DNA of 64,000 nucleotides from Hymenopus coronatus (taxonomy: Eukaryota > Arthropoda > Insecta > Mantodea > Hymenopodidae), in contig CM060887.1 in assembly GCA_030762935.1 (NCBI GenBank), positions 12,454,501 through 12,518,500 of the forward strand. Reading direction: 5' to 3'. The position numbers and the translations under genes were made by a program. The notes below the pieces were generated by a model. That model saw only the letters and a list, made by a program, of their open reading frames with translations, was not told the DNA's origin and made no database searches. Shown one piece after another: positions 1-10,611 of the stretch (the first letter of the stretch is position 1; each line of letters begins with the position of its first letter).

Positions 1-74
1 TTTGATTGACAAACACTACGGAAAGACATGCGAACGAGCTCTCCCTTCTTCCCCCGGTTCTGGCTTTCCCATAA

Positions 75-190
75 AACTAGTGCCCAAGAAGTCGTGTACG
101 TATAGTAGTCGCTATGTGATGGCTTTGAAATTCCACTCTCTTTCCTTGAGCATGAGAAAGAAAAACGAATGACGACTTCATAATTTGACA
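75..190 (-). repeat. Rep-1 fragment (S-half), weak
   Basis: The stretch around the GTCGCTATGTGATGGCTTTGAA motif resembles the region that in other Rep-1 copies precedes the gagttgacaa box (compare 61840-61910). It is strongly diverged and lacks both ends. Confidence 0.4.
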
Positions 191-201
191 AAATATAAGT
201 A

Positions 202-1016
202 TTTTCCTTTCTCTACCTCGTATTATGTATTTAGGTGGTAAAACTGATATAGTATTCCACCAAAAACTTCGAATACTGGAATTTTACTGGAAATACACGT
301 TTTGGTATTCCATGAATCACAAATGAGATTTTTAGAAAAATGTCTATGTGTGTCCGTGCATCTGTGAACTGCATAACTCAAAAACGAAAAGTTGGTTCAA
401 CACCATTCATGATATTTAAGTTCGTTATCCACCAAGGATGCGACACATAGATTTGCAAGAAAATTGCTCCACCCCACATTGCTATTTGCTTGGAATATTT
501 TTCCGAAAAAAATATTGATTTACTCAAAAGAGGATCTAAGGAATTTGATTTATATATGTATATGATATTTAATGACAAATAAAACGTATAGCATGAATTG
601 TCTGTGAATAGTTTCTGAAATCCTCTTCATTGTGAATGTATTTTCATAGCTGATGAATCGTAAAAGATAGACAAAATCTTAGTAGGTCCACAAAACATGT
701 AGATCTCGTTAAAGCGTGTGTCTGTGTGCGTACAAAATACTAGTTCGGAGATATTCCATTTATTGGTTTCAATTTTCAATAGTTATCTTTCCAAGCAGTA
801 AGTCGTTAATCGTTTTTCTTTCTCCTGGTCAAGCAAATAGAATGGGATTTCAGAACCAACACAGCGAACAGGTCTCTTAAAGATTTGACTAACGCTTAAG
901 CCTAATACCTGTTTCTATTCAACTGTCTACGTGGAATTATGTGATGAAAGCATATCTGCAAATGTTTATCTTGACTAACGCGAAGTAGAATAAGCTTTTT
1001 TTAAGAATAACTTATT
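202..1016 (+). repeat. Rep-1 copy, diverged, P-end to S-half
   Basis: It starts with a degenerate P-end (CTTTCTCTACCTCG), then the 'attccacc..aaaacttcgaa' and 'ggatgcgacac..agattt..caagaaaat' boxes typical of the family, and runs to the TAAGCTTTT box. The terminal TAGAGAAAGT part is missing because the copy ends against an oppositely oriented copy at about 1018. Plus strand here means P-end on the left. Confidence 0.75.
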
Positions 1017-1017
1017 G

Positions 1018-1756
1018 AAAAATCTGATGTTTACATTCACATGACTTTCTCTACATCTCTGTAACAAATTACTGTTAATAAGTTTATTCTTCTATCTACT
1101 TCATGCCAAACGAGATAAACAATAGCAGAAACGTTTTATTACTTGTTTCCTTACAAGCAGAAGGAAAATAAGGGATTACACTAGCCTAAACCAACAGTCA
1201 AATGTTTTAAAATGTCGTTGCTATGGGATTGAAATCCGTTTCTTTGCGTGGCCAGGAGTTGACAAGCTCCTGTAATAAGCCAATAAGAAGAAATATCTCG
1301 AAAGCGGTCAACTCCACGAAAAAGATTGACATAACGAGATCTACATCTTTTGTGAGTTAATTTTTGTCTATCTCTCGGGGTTTATTAGTTATGCAAAATT
1401 CATCCAGAAAAAAAAAGGTCTTCAGAGGCTATTCCCAGAAAATTAAAGATATACATTTTATTTGTCATATAAATATCTTTAATATAACAGATTTTAATCA
1501 AAATCGTTCGAGCCATTTTTGAGAAAACCAATATTTTCGAATCTTTTTCGTGTAAAGGGTACTTGGAGTTGTGGGATTTTCTTGAAAATCTGGATTTTTT
1601 GTTTTTGAGCTATGCTGCACACTCGGACATTTCTCTATTTTTTTATTTATTTATTTATTATTCCAGGTGGTCTCAAAACATGTTACCGGTGAAATATCGG
1701 TGTCGAATTTTTGGGTGCAATACCATAGTAATAGTACGTGTAGAGAAAGTAAAAAT
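1018..1756 (-). repeat. Rep-1 copy, nearly complete
   Basis: It begins with the S-end (AATCTGATG..CATTCACATGACTTTCTCTAC) and ends with the P-end (GTAGAGAAAGTAAAAATGG). The (CA)n position is reduced to 'cacactcggac'. It abuts the preceding copy S-end to S-half, so the pair at 202-1756 is an inverted dimer. Confidence 0.85.
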
Positions 1757-1814
1757 GGTAGAAAAGGTCATGCTAACGTAATGCATCATTTTTTCCTCTT
1801 TTTTTTTTTTTATT

Positions 1815-1920
1815 TGATTTGGCGGCCTCAAAACTTATTGTGAAATCTGGACATCGAATTGTTGAGTGGAATACAATACTTGCCCTACCTATCTTACGAG
1901 TAGAGAAAGTGAAAACACAT
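1815..1920 (-). repeat. Rep-1 P-end fragment
   Basis: Only the last ~100 bp of the family are present: 'cctcaaaac..tgtgaaatctggacatcgaat' followed by 'gagtagagaaagtgaaaac'. It lies just past the P-end of the preceding copy in the same orientation. Confidence 0.7.
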
Positions 1921-2009
1921 GATCGTGCGGAACATCATTAACCATATTAGCTCCAAGTTAGATAAGCCCATTTAAAAGAGACACTCACAAGCACCTAACT
2001 CTGATACAG

Positions 2010-2274
2010 TATTCAGCGCGACAAATTGAAAATGTGTTGCCATGGCATGGAAAGGTTACAGACAGTTGACAACAAACCAGCCCCACCGCTACTTATTAGC
2101 AGACACCCCGGCTTGTGTTTCAGATTTATTTCTTCGTCTCTCCAGCCGCCTTGACTCCACTTGTTTATGAAGACACGAGAGTTATAGCGCGCACATGGTT
2201 TGCAAGCCCACAGTAGAGCTGGGGTGTTCCACACCTGCTGCAACGTCACATCAACTCTTTTTTTCTAAAGCTTA
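2010..2274. other. Unassigned sequence
   Basis: This stretch is moderately GC-rich and non-repetitive within the window. A 78-codon minus-strand frame (2013-2249) has no recognisable motif and is probably chance. Confidence 0.3.
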
Positions 2275-2455
2275 ACCTGGTAGTCAAATCGGCCGATGGA
2301 TGACATGGTGCTTAAATGCCTGGAGTCCATAGAACTGGTCTTCTCAGGATAAGGGAAAACCCCAAAAATCTTTATCCGGGCAACGCACCCTGGCCGAAAT
2401 TCAGACTCGGGGCTTATTAAATGTGAGGCAGACACGCTACCCCTCAGAACCAAGC
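2275..2455 (-). mobile_element. tRNA-headed SINE (SINE-5), copy 1
   Basis: On the minus strand it reads GGGTAGCGTGTCTGCCTCAC (A-box-like), then GAGTCTGAATTTCGG (degenerate B box), then a body with 'ttgcccggataaag', 'ggggttttcccttatcc' and 'agaag'. The same order of blocks recurs at 56405-56570. Pol III type internal promoter boxes and the shared body support a tRNA-derived SINE. No clear target duplication was seen. Confidence 0.6.
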
Positions 2456-2514
2456 TTAATCCATAATTTCAAACTTTAAATATGGTGCTCAACAATTAAT
2501 AACTAAATGGAGTT

Positions 2515-2905
2515 TTATTCTACATTCATTTTCAATTTCGTTATTTCGTGTAAGTTCCATCCAACAATTCTATGTCAAGATTTCACCGAAAATGTATGTT
2601 TTCAGGGACCCCTGAATAAAAAAAACAAATCGTATTCAGAAAAAAGTGAACAGCCTTAGTCAAAAACGATATCGGATAGATATAAAACTTGATATTTAAG
2701 TTTTACATCTTCTAGGAATGCGACAGGAAGGTTTTCAAGACCCTCCCCCCATAGCAAACTACCTTTAAATGGAAAATCTTTTGAACATTTCTATTTTTTT
2801 AAATGGCTCTATCGTTTGTTGTTTTTTTTTTTCTGTTTTTTAAATTCCATATGTTTAAGATGTTTTCATGACAAATGTATATCTCATATTTTATGGGAAT
2901 AACCT
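2515..2905 (+). repeat. Rep-1 P-half, truncated
   Basis: It contains 'tccatccaacaattc', 'tcaagatttcaccgaaaatgta', 'gggacccctgaataaaa' and 'ggaatgcgacagg..ggttttcaagacc', and runs to 'atgacaaatgtatatctc'. The terminal hairpin and the whole S-half are absent. Confidence 0.75.
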
Positions 2906-3099
2906 TCTGGATGACTGGATCACTAATCAACCGTAAGGCAGAGCTCTCAAGGCGCATGCGCCGCGTAAAGTGCACTAACATTTGGTTAGGTTGATGACAA
3001 ATTAAACTCCAAGATATCTAGTTGATATAACAGGCATTGGTTAACCTTAGTTAAATTACCGAAAAACTACCATCACTCGTGTTGTTATTCAAGAGTTAT

Positions 3100-3690
3100 G
3101 CTGCATTCACAATGAGATGCAAGCGCAGACGCAAGGAGACATCATTCACAATGCAATCGCAAGCGCAACGCAAGAGACGGCTTTCTAGATTCGTGTCCTG
3201 TACCTCGAGTTTCAACTATAATAACATAACTAACAATATTATATCAGAATATTAACTTAATATTTTATAACAAATAAACAAGTTATAAAATTATACACAC
3301 AACTGACGTTATAAATTGACCAAACTATTGAAAAGTGTACAAATATGGAGACTTCAGAAAATTAGAAAGCTGCACTTTTAATGCAATGTGCATAATCTCT
3401 TTGCGTATTACGAATTGTGAGAACCAAGAAATCCAGACGCAGTACATGGTGGGTACATCCATTAAATCAAGGCACAGAATCAGCAATTCAAAAATGACCC
3501 GCCAAATGGAAGATCGGCATGTATGTAATCCTTTTTTTTAACGCAAGAATTAAGTTGGGAGTTTGCCAACTCTTACATTGTATTGCGTTGCTTCTTGCGT
3601 GTTTCTATGTGAATGCTTACATTAAATCATATGAGCCGAAACTCTTGCGCTTACGTTACGTCTGCGCTTGCACCTCATTGTGAATGTTGC
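3100..3690. mobile_element. Foldback / long-TIR DNA element with subterminal repeats
   Basis: The left end (GCTGCATTCACAATGAGATG at 3100) and the right end read in reverse (GCAACATTCACAATGAGGTG at 3690) match over roughly 32 bp, including GCAAGCGCAGACG. Each arm carries a second degraded copy of the CATTCACA..CGCAAG motif about 42 bp (left) or 75 bp (right) further in. The ~590-bp interior has no transposase frame, so this is a non-autonomous element. The superfamily is not determinable from these ends and no target duplication is obvious. Confidence 0.7.
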
Positions 3691-3699
3691 TTTAAAGAC

Positions 3700-4190
3700 G
3701 AGCTAAATTGGTCACTAGCTGAAGCGGCTAGTAAAAGTAGCATCGGACCTTTCTAGGGTTTCTTGTACAGCTTCTTGCTCGCCGCTGAACTTGACGTAAG
3801 ACTGGTGATGTTTACTATGAGAGTGAAAGTGGCATCTTCCTAGAAATAAAGCCCCAAAATAATGTAGAAACCAATGGAGTGAGTCAGTAGAGCGGGTCAT
3901 GATCTTTGTGTAATTTATGTGTGGTGACTCAGGTGCAGCGCAGCGGCCTGTCACACAATTTAACCACATAACAGTTGCAGATGACAAGTTAGACCGTAGT
4001 AATAAACAAAAACCTCGGCAGCAGCTGTTGGCGCCGAGCCGACCTGCCTTTCACCGAAACCACCAAGCGAATTGATTCTAGCAACAACTGACAAAAAATG
4101 TCTCCTCTTTGATTGTGTTTACAATCTAGAAGGGAAACATGGCAGAACGTTTGCCAGCACCAGTCTAAAGACGCTGTACATGATCAAACT
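3700..4190. other. Unassigned sequence
   Basis: No motif, repeat of the main families or RNA structure was recognised. The 90-codon minus-strand frame 3715-3987 is compositionally unremarkable. Confidence 0.3.
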
Positions 4191-4194
4191 TTCA

Positions 4195-5292
4195 TTCTCA
4201 ATTCAAGAGTTTATATTCCCATGACTTTCACTACCCCTTCTTCAAATATTCTTCTATATCTGCTTCACGTTAACCCGACAGATATGATTTTATTGCATAT
4301 TTCCTTGCAGATACAATATGAATAGAGAGATATATTAGTCTTAAGTGATAGTAAAATCTTTAGAGACCTGTTCGTCATGTGATCGTTTTGAAATACCTTA
4401 TCGTTGAAATGGCGTTTTATTTATGGAAGCTCTTTAACTGCTCTGGTTCTCAGTGTCCCATTCTATACTGGGCGTGAAAGACCACTTAATTTTGCTTAGC
4501 GGCCTCTTTAACAGGCTTGATGTTCTTTTACGTGCCATAAATCTACAACACAGGACCCACATCTTTACTTCCCTTCCGAAAGAAGCCATACTAAGGATTT
4601 TTACGCCCAAAACAAATCCATCGTCCTCCGCCGGTTTTGAACCCACATTCTTGGGTACCTTATCGTTGTTTGACCAGAAGAAATAAAACCCAATGCCGAC
4701 TTTCTATTTGAGAAAGTTTAAGTATTGCAAAACTCCACAAAATTACATTTGATATATACGAGTTTTATGCGTATTAATATATCTCCGTTTTTATACCAAC
4801 TTTTTGTCTATCTCTTATGATTTACTAGCTATGCAAAAGTCATCCAGAATGAAGATGACTTCAGAGGCAATTTCCAGAAAATTCAAGATATATATATATA
4901 TTTTTTTTTTTTGTCTTGAAAATATCTTAAACATATGGATGGTACTTTGGTCAAAGTCGTTAGATCCATTTTTGAGAAAATCAGTATTTTTGGAAAATGT
5001 TCCATCTAAAGGGTTGTTTCGGGTGGAGCGATTTTCTTGAAAATGTTGTCTCTCATCCTTGAAAGATGCTGAAGAACCTAAATACCAAGTCTGGTGTTTA
5101 CCGGACTTTTTTGAGTTATCTATACATACACACATTCACGAACCTTAAAGTGTTTCTTTAATTTATTTATTTATTTAGAAGACCTCAGAACATATATTTC
5201 TGGTAAAATTTCGACATCGAATTTTTGGGTGGAATACAATCTGTTCTCTATCTACCATGCACATAGTACATAGTAGAGAAAGTAAAAATGTC
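4195..5292 (-). repeat. Rep-1 copy, split by a SINE-1
   Basis: The S-half starts near 'ttcccatgactttcactac' (4212). The P-half ends with 'tagtagagaaagtaaaaatg'. The copy is interrupted at 4407-4655 by SINE-1, which dates the SINE insertion after this Rep-1 copy. The internal CA tract is short ('acatacacacattcacg'). Confidence 0.8.
4407..4655 (-). mobile_element. SINE-1, 5'-truncated, inserted in Rep-1
   Basis: A perfect 13-bp target duplication TACCTTATCGTTG flanks it at 4394-4406 and 4656-4668. In its own 5'->3' sense (minus strand) it starts inside the tRNA-like head, after the A box, keeps the B-box-like GGGTTCAAAACCGG, and ends with the 3' block '..cataaataaaacgcc'. Truncation at the 5' end plus a target duplication is the signature of target-primed reverse transcription. 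Confidence 0.85.
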
Positions 5293-5700
5293 AAAATTGT
5301 AATGTATTTGACAAGATTAGACAAGACCTGACAAGGCTTAAAAGTGCCATAAATGTGTATTTAGCCTCTTTGTTAAACTGGTCTGCTTCAAAAGATTTGC
5401 TAATTTAGCAATTTACTGTTAACGCGTGGTATACCAATTTGCAATGGAAATTTGTGCTTTTCGTAATATTAGCTAACATTTTCACGTAAAAAACCCATGA
5501 AGTCAAATTACGATTATGAAACACAATTGAAATGACACGAATTCACAGGTTAACTACACTATTGCATCAATGCATTATTGTGTATTTCTAAATTTTCCTG
5601 GCAACACATCTGCCCTGGTCATGTGCATTCTGTTGCTAATCCATGGAACATACAGGAAGAGGCATGTATGTAAACATAATCAATCACCTTGCTCAGATAG
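5293..5700. other. AT-rich unassigned sequence
   Basis: No family recurrence or motif was identified. Confidence 0.3.
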
Positions 5701-5715
5701 CCATTTTATTTACTT

Positions 5716-6012
5716 CTAGCTTTCAACCATATTGTAGATTTCCTGATGCACTGTAAATACTACTTGCATTTGATTGACCAAATCCATCAACTCATTGTCC
5801 TCCATTGTTTTCAAAGTGTTTAAGTGTTGGAAGAAATCTGACAAGAAAAGTTGTAGTTGTGACAACTCTTGGAAAGTCTTGTAATCATTGAACTTTACTG
5901 AAATCTGGCCTTGTAAAGAGATTTTGGGACGAACTTTAAAGAAAGCTTCATTAATGTGCGTGTTGCAAATGTAAATGAAAATTGATTGCCAAACATTTAG
6001 ATCGTAGACCAT
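5716..6012 (-). CDS. Coding-like frame, unrecognised
   Basis: This 98-codon minus-strand frame has a composition more protein-like than the repeat shadows around it: a leucine/glutamine-rich, probably helical stretch (FQELSQLQLFLSDFFQHL) and an acidic-hydrophobic end. A TGA lies two codons upstream of the ATG, so no continuous upstream exon in this frame is possible without a splice site, and I see no good acceptor between them. It sits downstream of another frame (6175-6438) on the same strand. It could be a terminal exon, a decayed gene or chance. I recognise no domain. Confidence 0.25.
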   Translation of the reverse strand: MVYDLNVWQSIFIYICNTHINEAFFKVRPKISLQGQISVKFNDYKTFQELSQLQLFLSDFFQHLNTLKTMEDNELMDLVNQMQVVFTVHQEIYNMVES

Positions 6013-6174
6013 GATTCATAGAATAAGTACATTACTGAAAATGCTTGTAACACAAATTACATTGCAGTAATTTAATTAAAAAAATACTGACAATGCAAAT
6101 ATTAAAACTAAAAAAATAAATCGATTATGCGTTACATCTGCTATATAATCTTCATTAGCTGGATGCTTAATAAA

Positions 6175-6438
6175 TTAGTGTTGAATACTTGGCTCGCACA
6201 GATAGGCTATCGTAAAATGGAGATAAGTCTCTTGGCACATACTTTTAATTTTTATCTTTTGTTCAAATACTTCTCTCCAAAATGGAATAGTTGATGCATA
6301 TTTGTGCACAATTGGTCTTGAAACAGATAAACCATTATGTCGCCAGAAAAGGGATCTTTTCAGAAAATCAAACCAAGTTTTAAGTACCAAAATCATCATT
6401 AATTTCTTCTGTTGGTTCTTAAACTTCAGGAAAATCAT
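6175..6438 (-). CDS. Coding-like frame, unrecognised
   Basis: This 87-codon minus-strand frame (KTWFDFLKRSLFWRHNG and STIPFWREVFEQK stretches) has aromatic- and charge-rich protein-like composition and is not part of Rep-1 or any SINE. The DNA immediately upstream (about 6440-6540) is open in another frame for about 27 codons, compatible with a frameshifted older coding sequence. A weak donor-like AA|GTATTC lies near its 3' end, but no matching acceptor that keeps the next frame open was found. The most economical reading is a decayed coding fragment of unknown origin. Confidence 0.22.
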   Translation of the reverse strand: MIFLKFKNQQKKLMMILVLKTWFDFLKRSLFWRHNGLSVSRPIVHKYASTIPFWREVFEQKIKIKSMCQETYLHFTIAYLCEPSIQH

Positions 6439-6579
6439 TTTTTAGTCAGAGGAGGCAAGCGAGCAAATGTTTTATTCTGAAGATCCTTGAAGGAGTCTTG
6501 CGTTGTTTGGGAAGCTGGATTTAAATGAATATCCTCTGAAGTCATCCTTCATTCATTTTATAATGGGTAAACCGAGAGA

Positions 6580-7030
6580 TATACAACATCGTACTACACA
6601 AATATAGATTTCGTCAATTCGCACAATTTGTATAAAATACTATTTTTCATTTAGCCATTTCGAAATTTTCCTTGTAATTGGTTTAAATTTTCCCAAATGG
6701 GAAGTAGCTATTCGTTTTTTCTTCCCTAAATGGGAAGTAGCCATTTTTGGTCAACCAAAGATACCAACATTTCAATTGCATTACACAGCGTCCAGAATTA
6801 TTTGACTAACGCATTGTGGTCTGTATTCCTTATTTATTTTGTACCTATAAGAAAGTAAGTAACAAAACCATTTATGCTGATGACACCGGTTGACATGAAG
6901 TAGATAAAGGGATGAGCTCTTGTAAGAGTAGTTTATCCCAAAATTGTGAGAGAAAGTCGTGCGAATGCAAGACATCAGATTTTTAGAAAAAGTGTGTGTG
7001 TGTGTGTGGGGGGGGGGGGTTCTTTTTTTA
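6580..7030 (+). repeat. Rep-1 S-half, joined to its GT tract
   Basis: It begins at the 'actacacaaa.atagatttcgt' box and ends with 'gagagaaagtcgtgcgaatgcaagacatcagattttt'. The S-end then runs directly into 'agaaaaagtgtgtgtgtg', normally the middle of the P-half, so this is a rearranged copy. A duplicated TCCCAAATGGGAAGTAG block (6690-6740) is specific to this copy. Confidence 0.7.
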
Positions 7031-7286
7031 AATGTATGGACGTTCTTTGACTGTTGAGGTTCTCAAGTTCCATTATGTATTTGGCGTGAAAGAGCACTTA
7101 ATTTTGCTCAGAGGCCTCTTTATTATGCCCGAGGCATAATCACACGGGCCTGGCTTTGCTTCCCTTCTGAAAGAAGACATGCTAAGGCTTTTTACGCCCA
7201 AAAAAATCCATCGCTCTCCGCCGGGTTTGAACCTACGTTCTTGGAAACTAGACGCTAGCATATTACCCCAAGACTCGGAGGACGAC
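7028..7286 (-). mobile_element. SINE-1, inserted in a GT tract
   Basis: Its 3' block (tatggacgttctttgactg) is on the left and its tRNA-like head (cggaggacgac) on the right, with the GGGTTTGAACCTACG B-box region present. GT-rich sequence on both sides (tgtgtgtgtg / tgtgtatgtgcg) indicates insertion into the Rep-1 microsatellite. The low-complexity site makes the exact duplication ambiguous. Confidence 0.75.
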
Positions 7287-7457
7287 TGTGTATGTGCGCG
7301 CGCGCGCGTATGAAAACGCCATAACTAATTGATTAAAATACATGTTTCAAGAGAATTGGAAAGAATGACAGAAAACAGAATACCCCAGCAAAATAAAATT
7401 ACAGACACCAAAGACTTAGACAGACAGACTTACAGACTTAGAAAAAACAAACAAAAC

Positions 7458-8262
7458 TCTTATGTATTCCATTCACATGACTTTCTCTAGCTGTTACACA
7501 AACAACTTTCCTTACAAAAGATTATTCTTTTATCTACGACATGCTAATCAAGGTAAACATTAGCAGAAATGGTCTTATTACTTGCCTCCTTTTAAATAGA
7601 AGTGACATAAGGGAATACACTAGGCTATATCGATGGTAAAAAGCTAGTCCTATGTGAAACAACTGAAGTTCGGCTCGCTTGCATGGCCTGCAGTAAAACA
7701 AGAGAGATAAAACGTAACATCACTTCCTGTTGAGAAAAGTTAAACGTATTGAAACCAATAACAAGGAATATCTCAGAAACGGTCAGCTCTACATAACAAA
7801 CGTGTAAGACATAAATTATGTATTTTAACGAGCTCTGCTTTTTTGTGTGGTAAGCTTTGTCTCTCTTACGGTTTAACCATAATACAACATTCTGCAAAAC
7901 TCAACCAGAATAAAGAGCTCTTCAGAGGCTATTCCCAGAAAAGTCAAATTATACATTTTATGTTATGTGAATATCTTTAATGTAGGATTTTTAATCAAAA
8001 TTGTTAGCGCCATTTTTGAGAAAATCTTCGTGTCGCATCCTTGGAAGATTCTGAACTTAAATACCCAGTTTGGTATTTAACTGATTTTTCGTTTATGAGC
8101 TGTGTTATCCACAGACACACACGAACCTTTTTCTAAAAATGACTCAGGGGACCTCAAAACATATTTCCGGTGAAACCTCAGTATCGAATTTTTGGGTGGA
8201 ATACAACACCTTCTCTCTCAATGTCCTCATGTACATTGTACACGTGGGCTAGATAAAGTAAA
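7458..8262 (-). repeat. Rep-1 copy, complete, first of a direct tandem
   Basis: It runs from S-end (tattccattcacatgactttctctag) to P-end (gtacattgtacac..gataaagtaa). Its last base abuts the first base of the next copy with no spacer. It contains the standard boxes 'caataacaaggaatatctc', 'cagaggctattcccag' and 'ttcgtgtcgcatccttggaag'. Confidence 0.88.
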
Positions 8263-9143
8263 GATCTGATGTGTTCCAGTCACATAACTTTCGGTACATC
8301 GCTGTAACAAATTATGGTTTAAAATCCTATTCTTCTATCTACTTCATATACTCGAGATAAACATTAGCAGAAATTGTCTTAATTACTTGATTCCTTGTAA
8401 GTAGAAGAAAAATAATGGAGTATATTAGGCTAAAACGATAGTCAATTCTCTTAAAAGCTGGTTGCCATGTAGTTGAAATCCGTTTCTATGCAGGACCGGG
8501 AGTTTACAACTTTCCCTTTGAGAAAACTAAGTATTTTAAATGTGAAACAAATAACAAGGAATATCTCAGAATGGTCAATTCAACAAACAAACGAGCAAGC
8601 AAACAAAAACCGTATATGACAATTTGTGTGTTTTAACGTGATGTACATTATTTGTATTGCAAGTTTCTTTCTAATTCTTGCAGTTTACCAGTTACGCAAA
8701 ATTCAACAAAATTCATTCAGGACAAAGAGCTCTTCAGAGGCTATTCCCAGAAAATTCAAGATATACATGTTATTTTTCATATAAATATCTTTAATATATG
8801 GTATTTATTCGAAATTGTTAGATCCATTTTTGAGAAAATAAAAATTTCCGAAAAACATTCCATGTAAAGGGTAGTTGGGGTGGGGGATTTTTCTCAAGAT
8901 CTTCGTGTCGCATCCCTGGAAGATACTAAACCTAAATACCAAGTTTGGGTTTTACCGACTTTTCGCTTTTGAGTTATCGTGTTCACATACCACGGACACA
9001 TACACACGGACCTTTTTATAACAATGTTTTTTGTTGTTTTCTTTATTCAGGATACCCTAAAACGTGTATTTCCGATGAAAACTCGGTACCGAATTTTTGG
9101 GCGGAGTGCAATACTTTCCCTATACACTATATACATAGTACGT
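8263..9143 (-). repeat. Rep-1 copy, complete, second of a direct tandem
   Basis: It begins AGATCTGATGTGTTCC exactly where the previous copy's AAAGTAA ends, and runs to 'acatagtacgtaaaattg'. A head-to-tail junction without spacer suggests tandem transposition, insertion into the conserved end, or unequal exchange. Confidence 0.88.
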
Positions 9144-9144
9144 A

Positions 9145-9672
9145 AAATTGAACTCGACAAGATTTTGGAGCCGAAACAGGCTAGAAAGGCCTAACCCGCG
9201 AAGCAGGAGAAGGTGGAGAAGAAGAAACAAAAGCAGTATTGTGCATGGAAAGCATGATATCCTTGAGACGATAATTTGCAAGAGCATCTCCGCACGCAGG
9301 AATGTTATATCACTTTCTCTCTCGACGCCAGCAGTGCGAGTGACGCTGACGTGGGCGGTCGCCGCCGTACAAAATCGATATCAGCTTCCCTCTCCTTCCT
9401 TCATGCTTGACACAGAGATGTCGCGTTTCTTCCATCGGGAATTGTCTCTTGACCCGCAAACACGACGTGGTCTTGACTTTTCCTCGCGTGCTTCAAAACT
9501 AGCCCATAATGGGCCCTTCTCCAATACATGGTAGAGCCCATGTTCGTAATAGCAAAGTACAGAGTACCCTTAAGTCTAAAGTTTTTTTTTTTTAAGTTTT
9601 TTTTTAATTTTGGCGCAAAATTAAATGTGTTTGAGAAACGCAAAAATAAAAACGAAAGTAAACAACTTAGTG
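9145..9672. other. Unassigned, partly GC-richer sequence
   Basis: It contains a GC-richer patch at 9300-9500 (gacgctgacgtgggcggtcgc) with overlapping frames on both strands and no domain. The cgaagcagg..gaaggt motif at about 9195 recurs at 15846-15860, so a dispersed repeat of unknown type is possible. Confidence 0.3.
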
Positions 9673-9673
9673 T

Positions 9674-10410
9674 TACGTTCTCTACACGCATTATGTACAT
9701 AATGTATAGAAAAGGTATCGTATTCCACCCAAAAATTGGATACCGAAATTTCACCGAAAATACGTGTTTTAAGACTCCCTGAATAAAAAAAAATAATAAT
9801 AAAAAAAAAAAAAACTGTCCGTGTGTGTGGACAAAAAGCTGAAAGACTTAAATACCAAACTTGCTATTTATGTTTGGTATGTTTCAAGGATGCGACGCGA
9901 AGATTTTCAAGAAAATACCCCCCACCCCAGACTACCTTTTATATAGAAACGATTATGACATTTTTTCTCAAAAATGGCTTTAACGATTTTAAATAAAATA
10001 TCGTATATTAAAGCTTAATATTAACATCGTAAATAAAATGTATATCTTGAATTTTTTGGTAATAGCTTCTGAAGACCTGGTTCCTTCTGGATACATATTT
10101 CTGAATTTTGCGTAATTAGGAAACCGTATGAAATAGACAAAAACTTACCGTACAAAAAAATTGAATCTCGTTAAAACATATAATTTATGCATTTCCGTTG
10201 TAGAGTTGGCCGTTTTCAAGGTATTCTATATTATTGTTATCAATTTTAAAATACTTATTGTTCCCTTCTACCTAAAAGGAACTAAGTAATAAGTAAATGC
10301 TGCTGATGCTTATCTCGATTACCGTGGTACAGAAAGAAAAATAATCCTTTGTAAGACGTTTTGTTTGTAAAGCAGAGAAAGCCATGTGAGTGTAACACAA
10401 TATTTTTTAT
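9674..10410 (+). repeat. Rep-1 copy, near complete
   Basis: P-end palindrome 'cattatgtacataatgtat' at 9690-9708. S-end 'cagagaaagccatgtgagtgtaacaca'. The poly-A stretch at 9786-9814 replaces part of the variable region. The GT tract is short. Confidence 0.85.
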
Positions 10411-10435
10411 GCTCGTTTTAAGATAACAAATCTGT

Positions 10436-10611
10436 GCAATTTGGAAAAATCCACAGTATATAAGAAATCTTCTTGAAATTTATACCAGTTGGTACACATA
10501 ATAAACAGTGGTATTTTTGCTGTTTCAAAATTCTAGCCTGCATGGTCATTGAAATGAAGGTTTACATTCCAAATTCACTGTTCTAATAAAAATGCTCCAA
10601 ACGATGCACGC
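10436..10611 (+). repeat. Rep-2, left part, truncated by Rep-1
   Basis: The block 'tttggaaaaatccacagtat..tttttgctgtttcaaaattctagc..ttctaataaaaatgc' also occurs at 44500-44690 and 57115-57290. Here it ends where a Rep-1 P-half begins. Confidence 0.6.
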
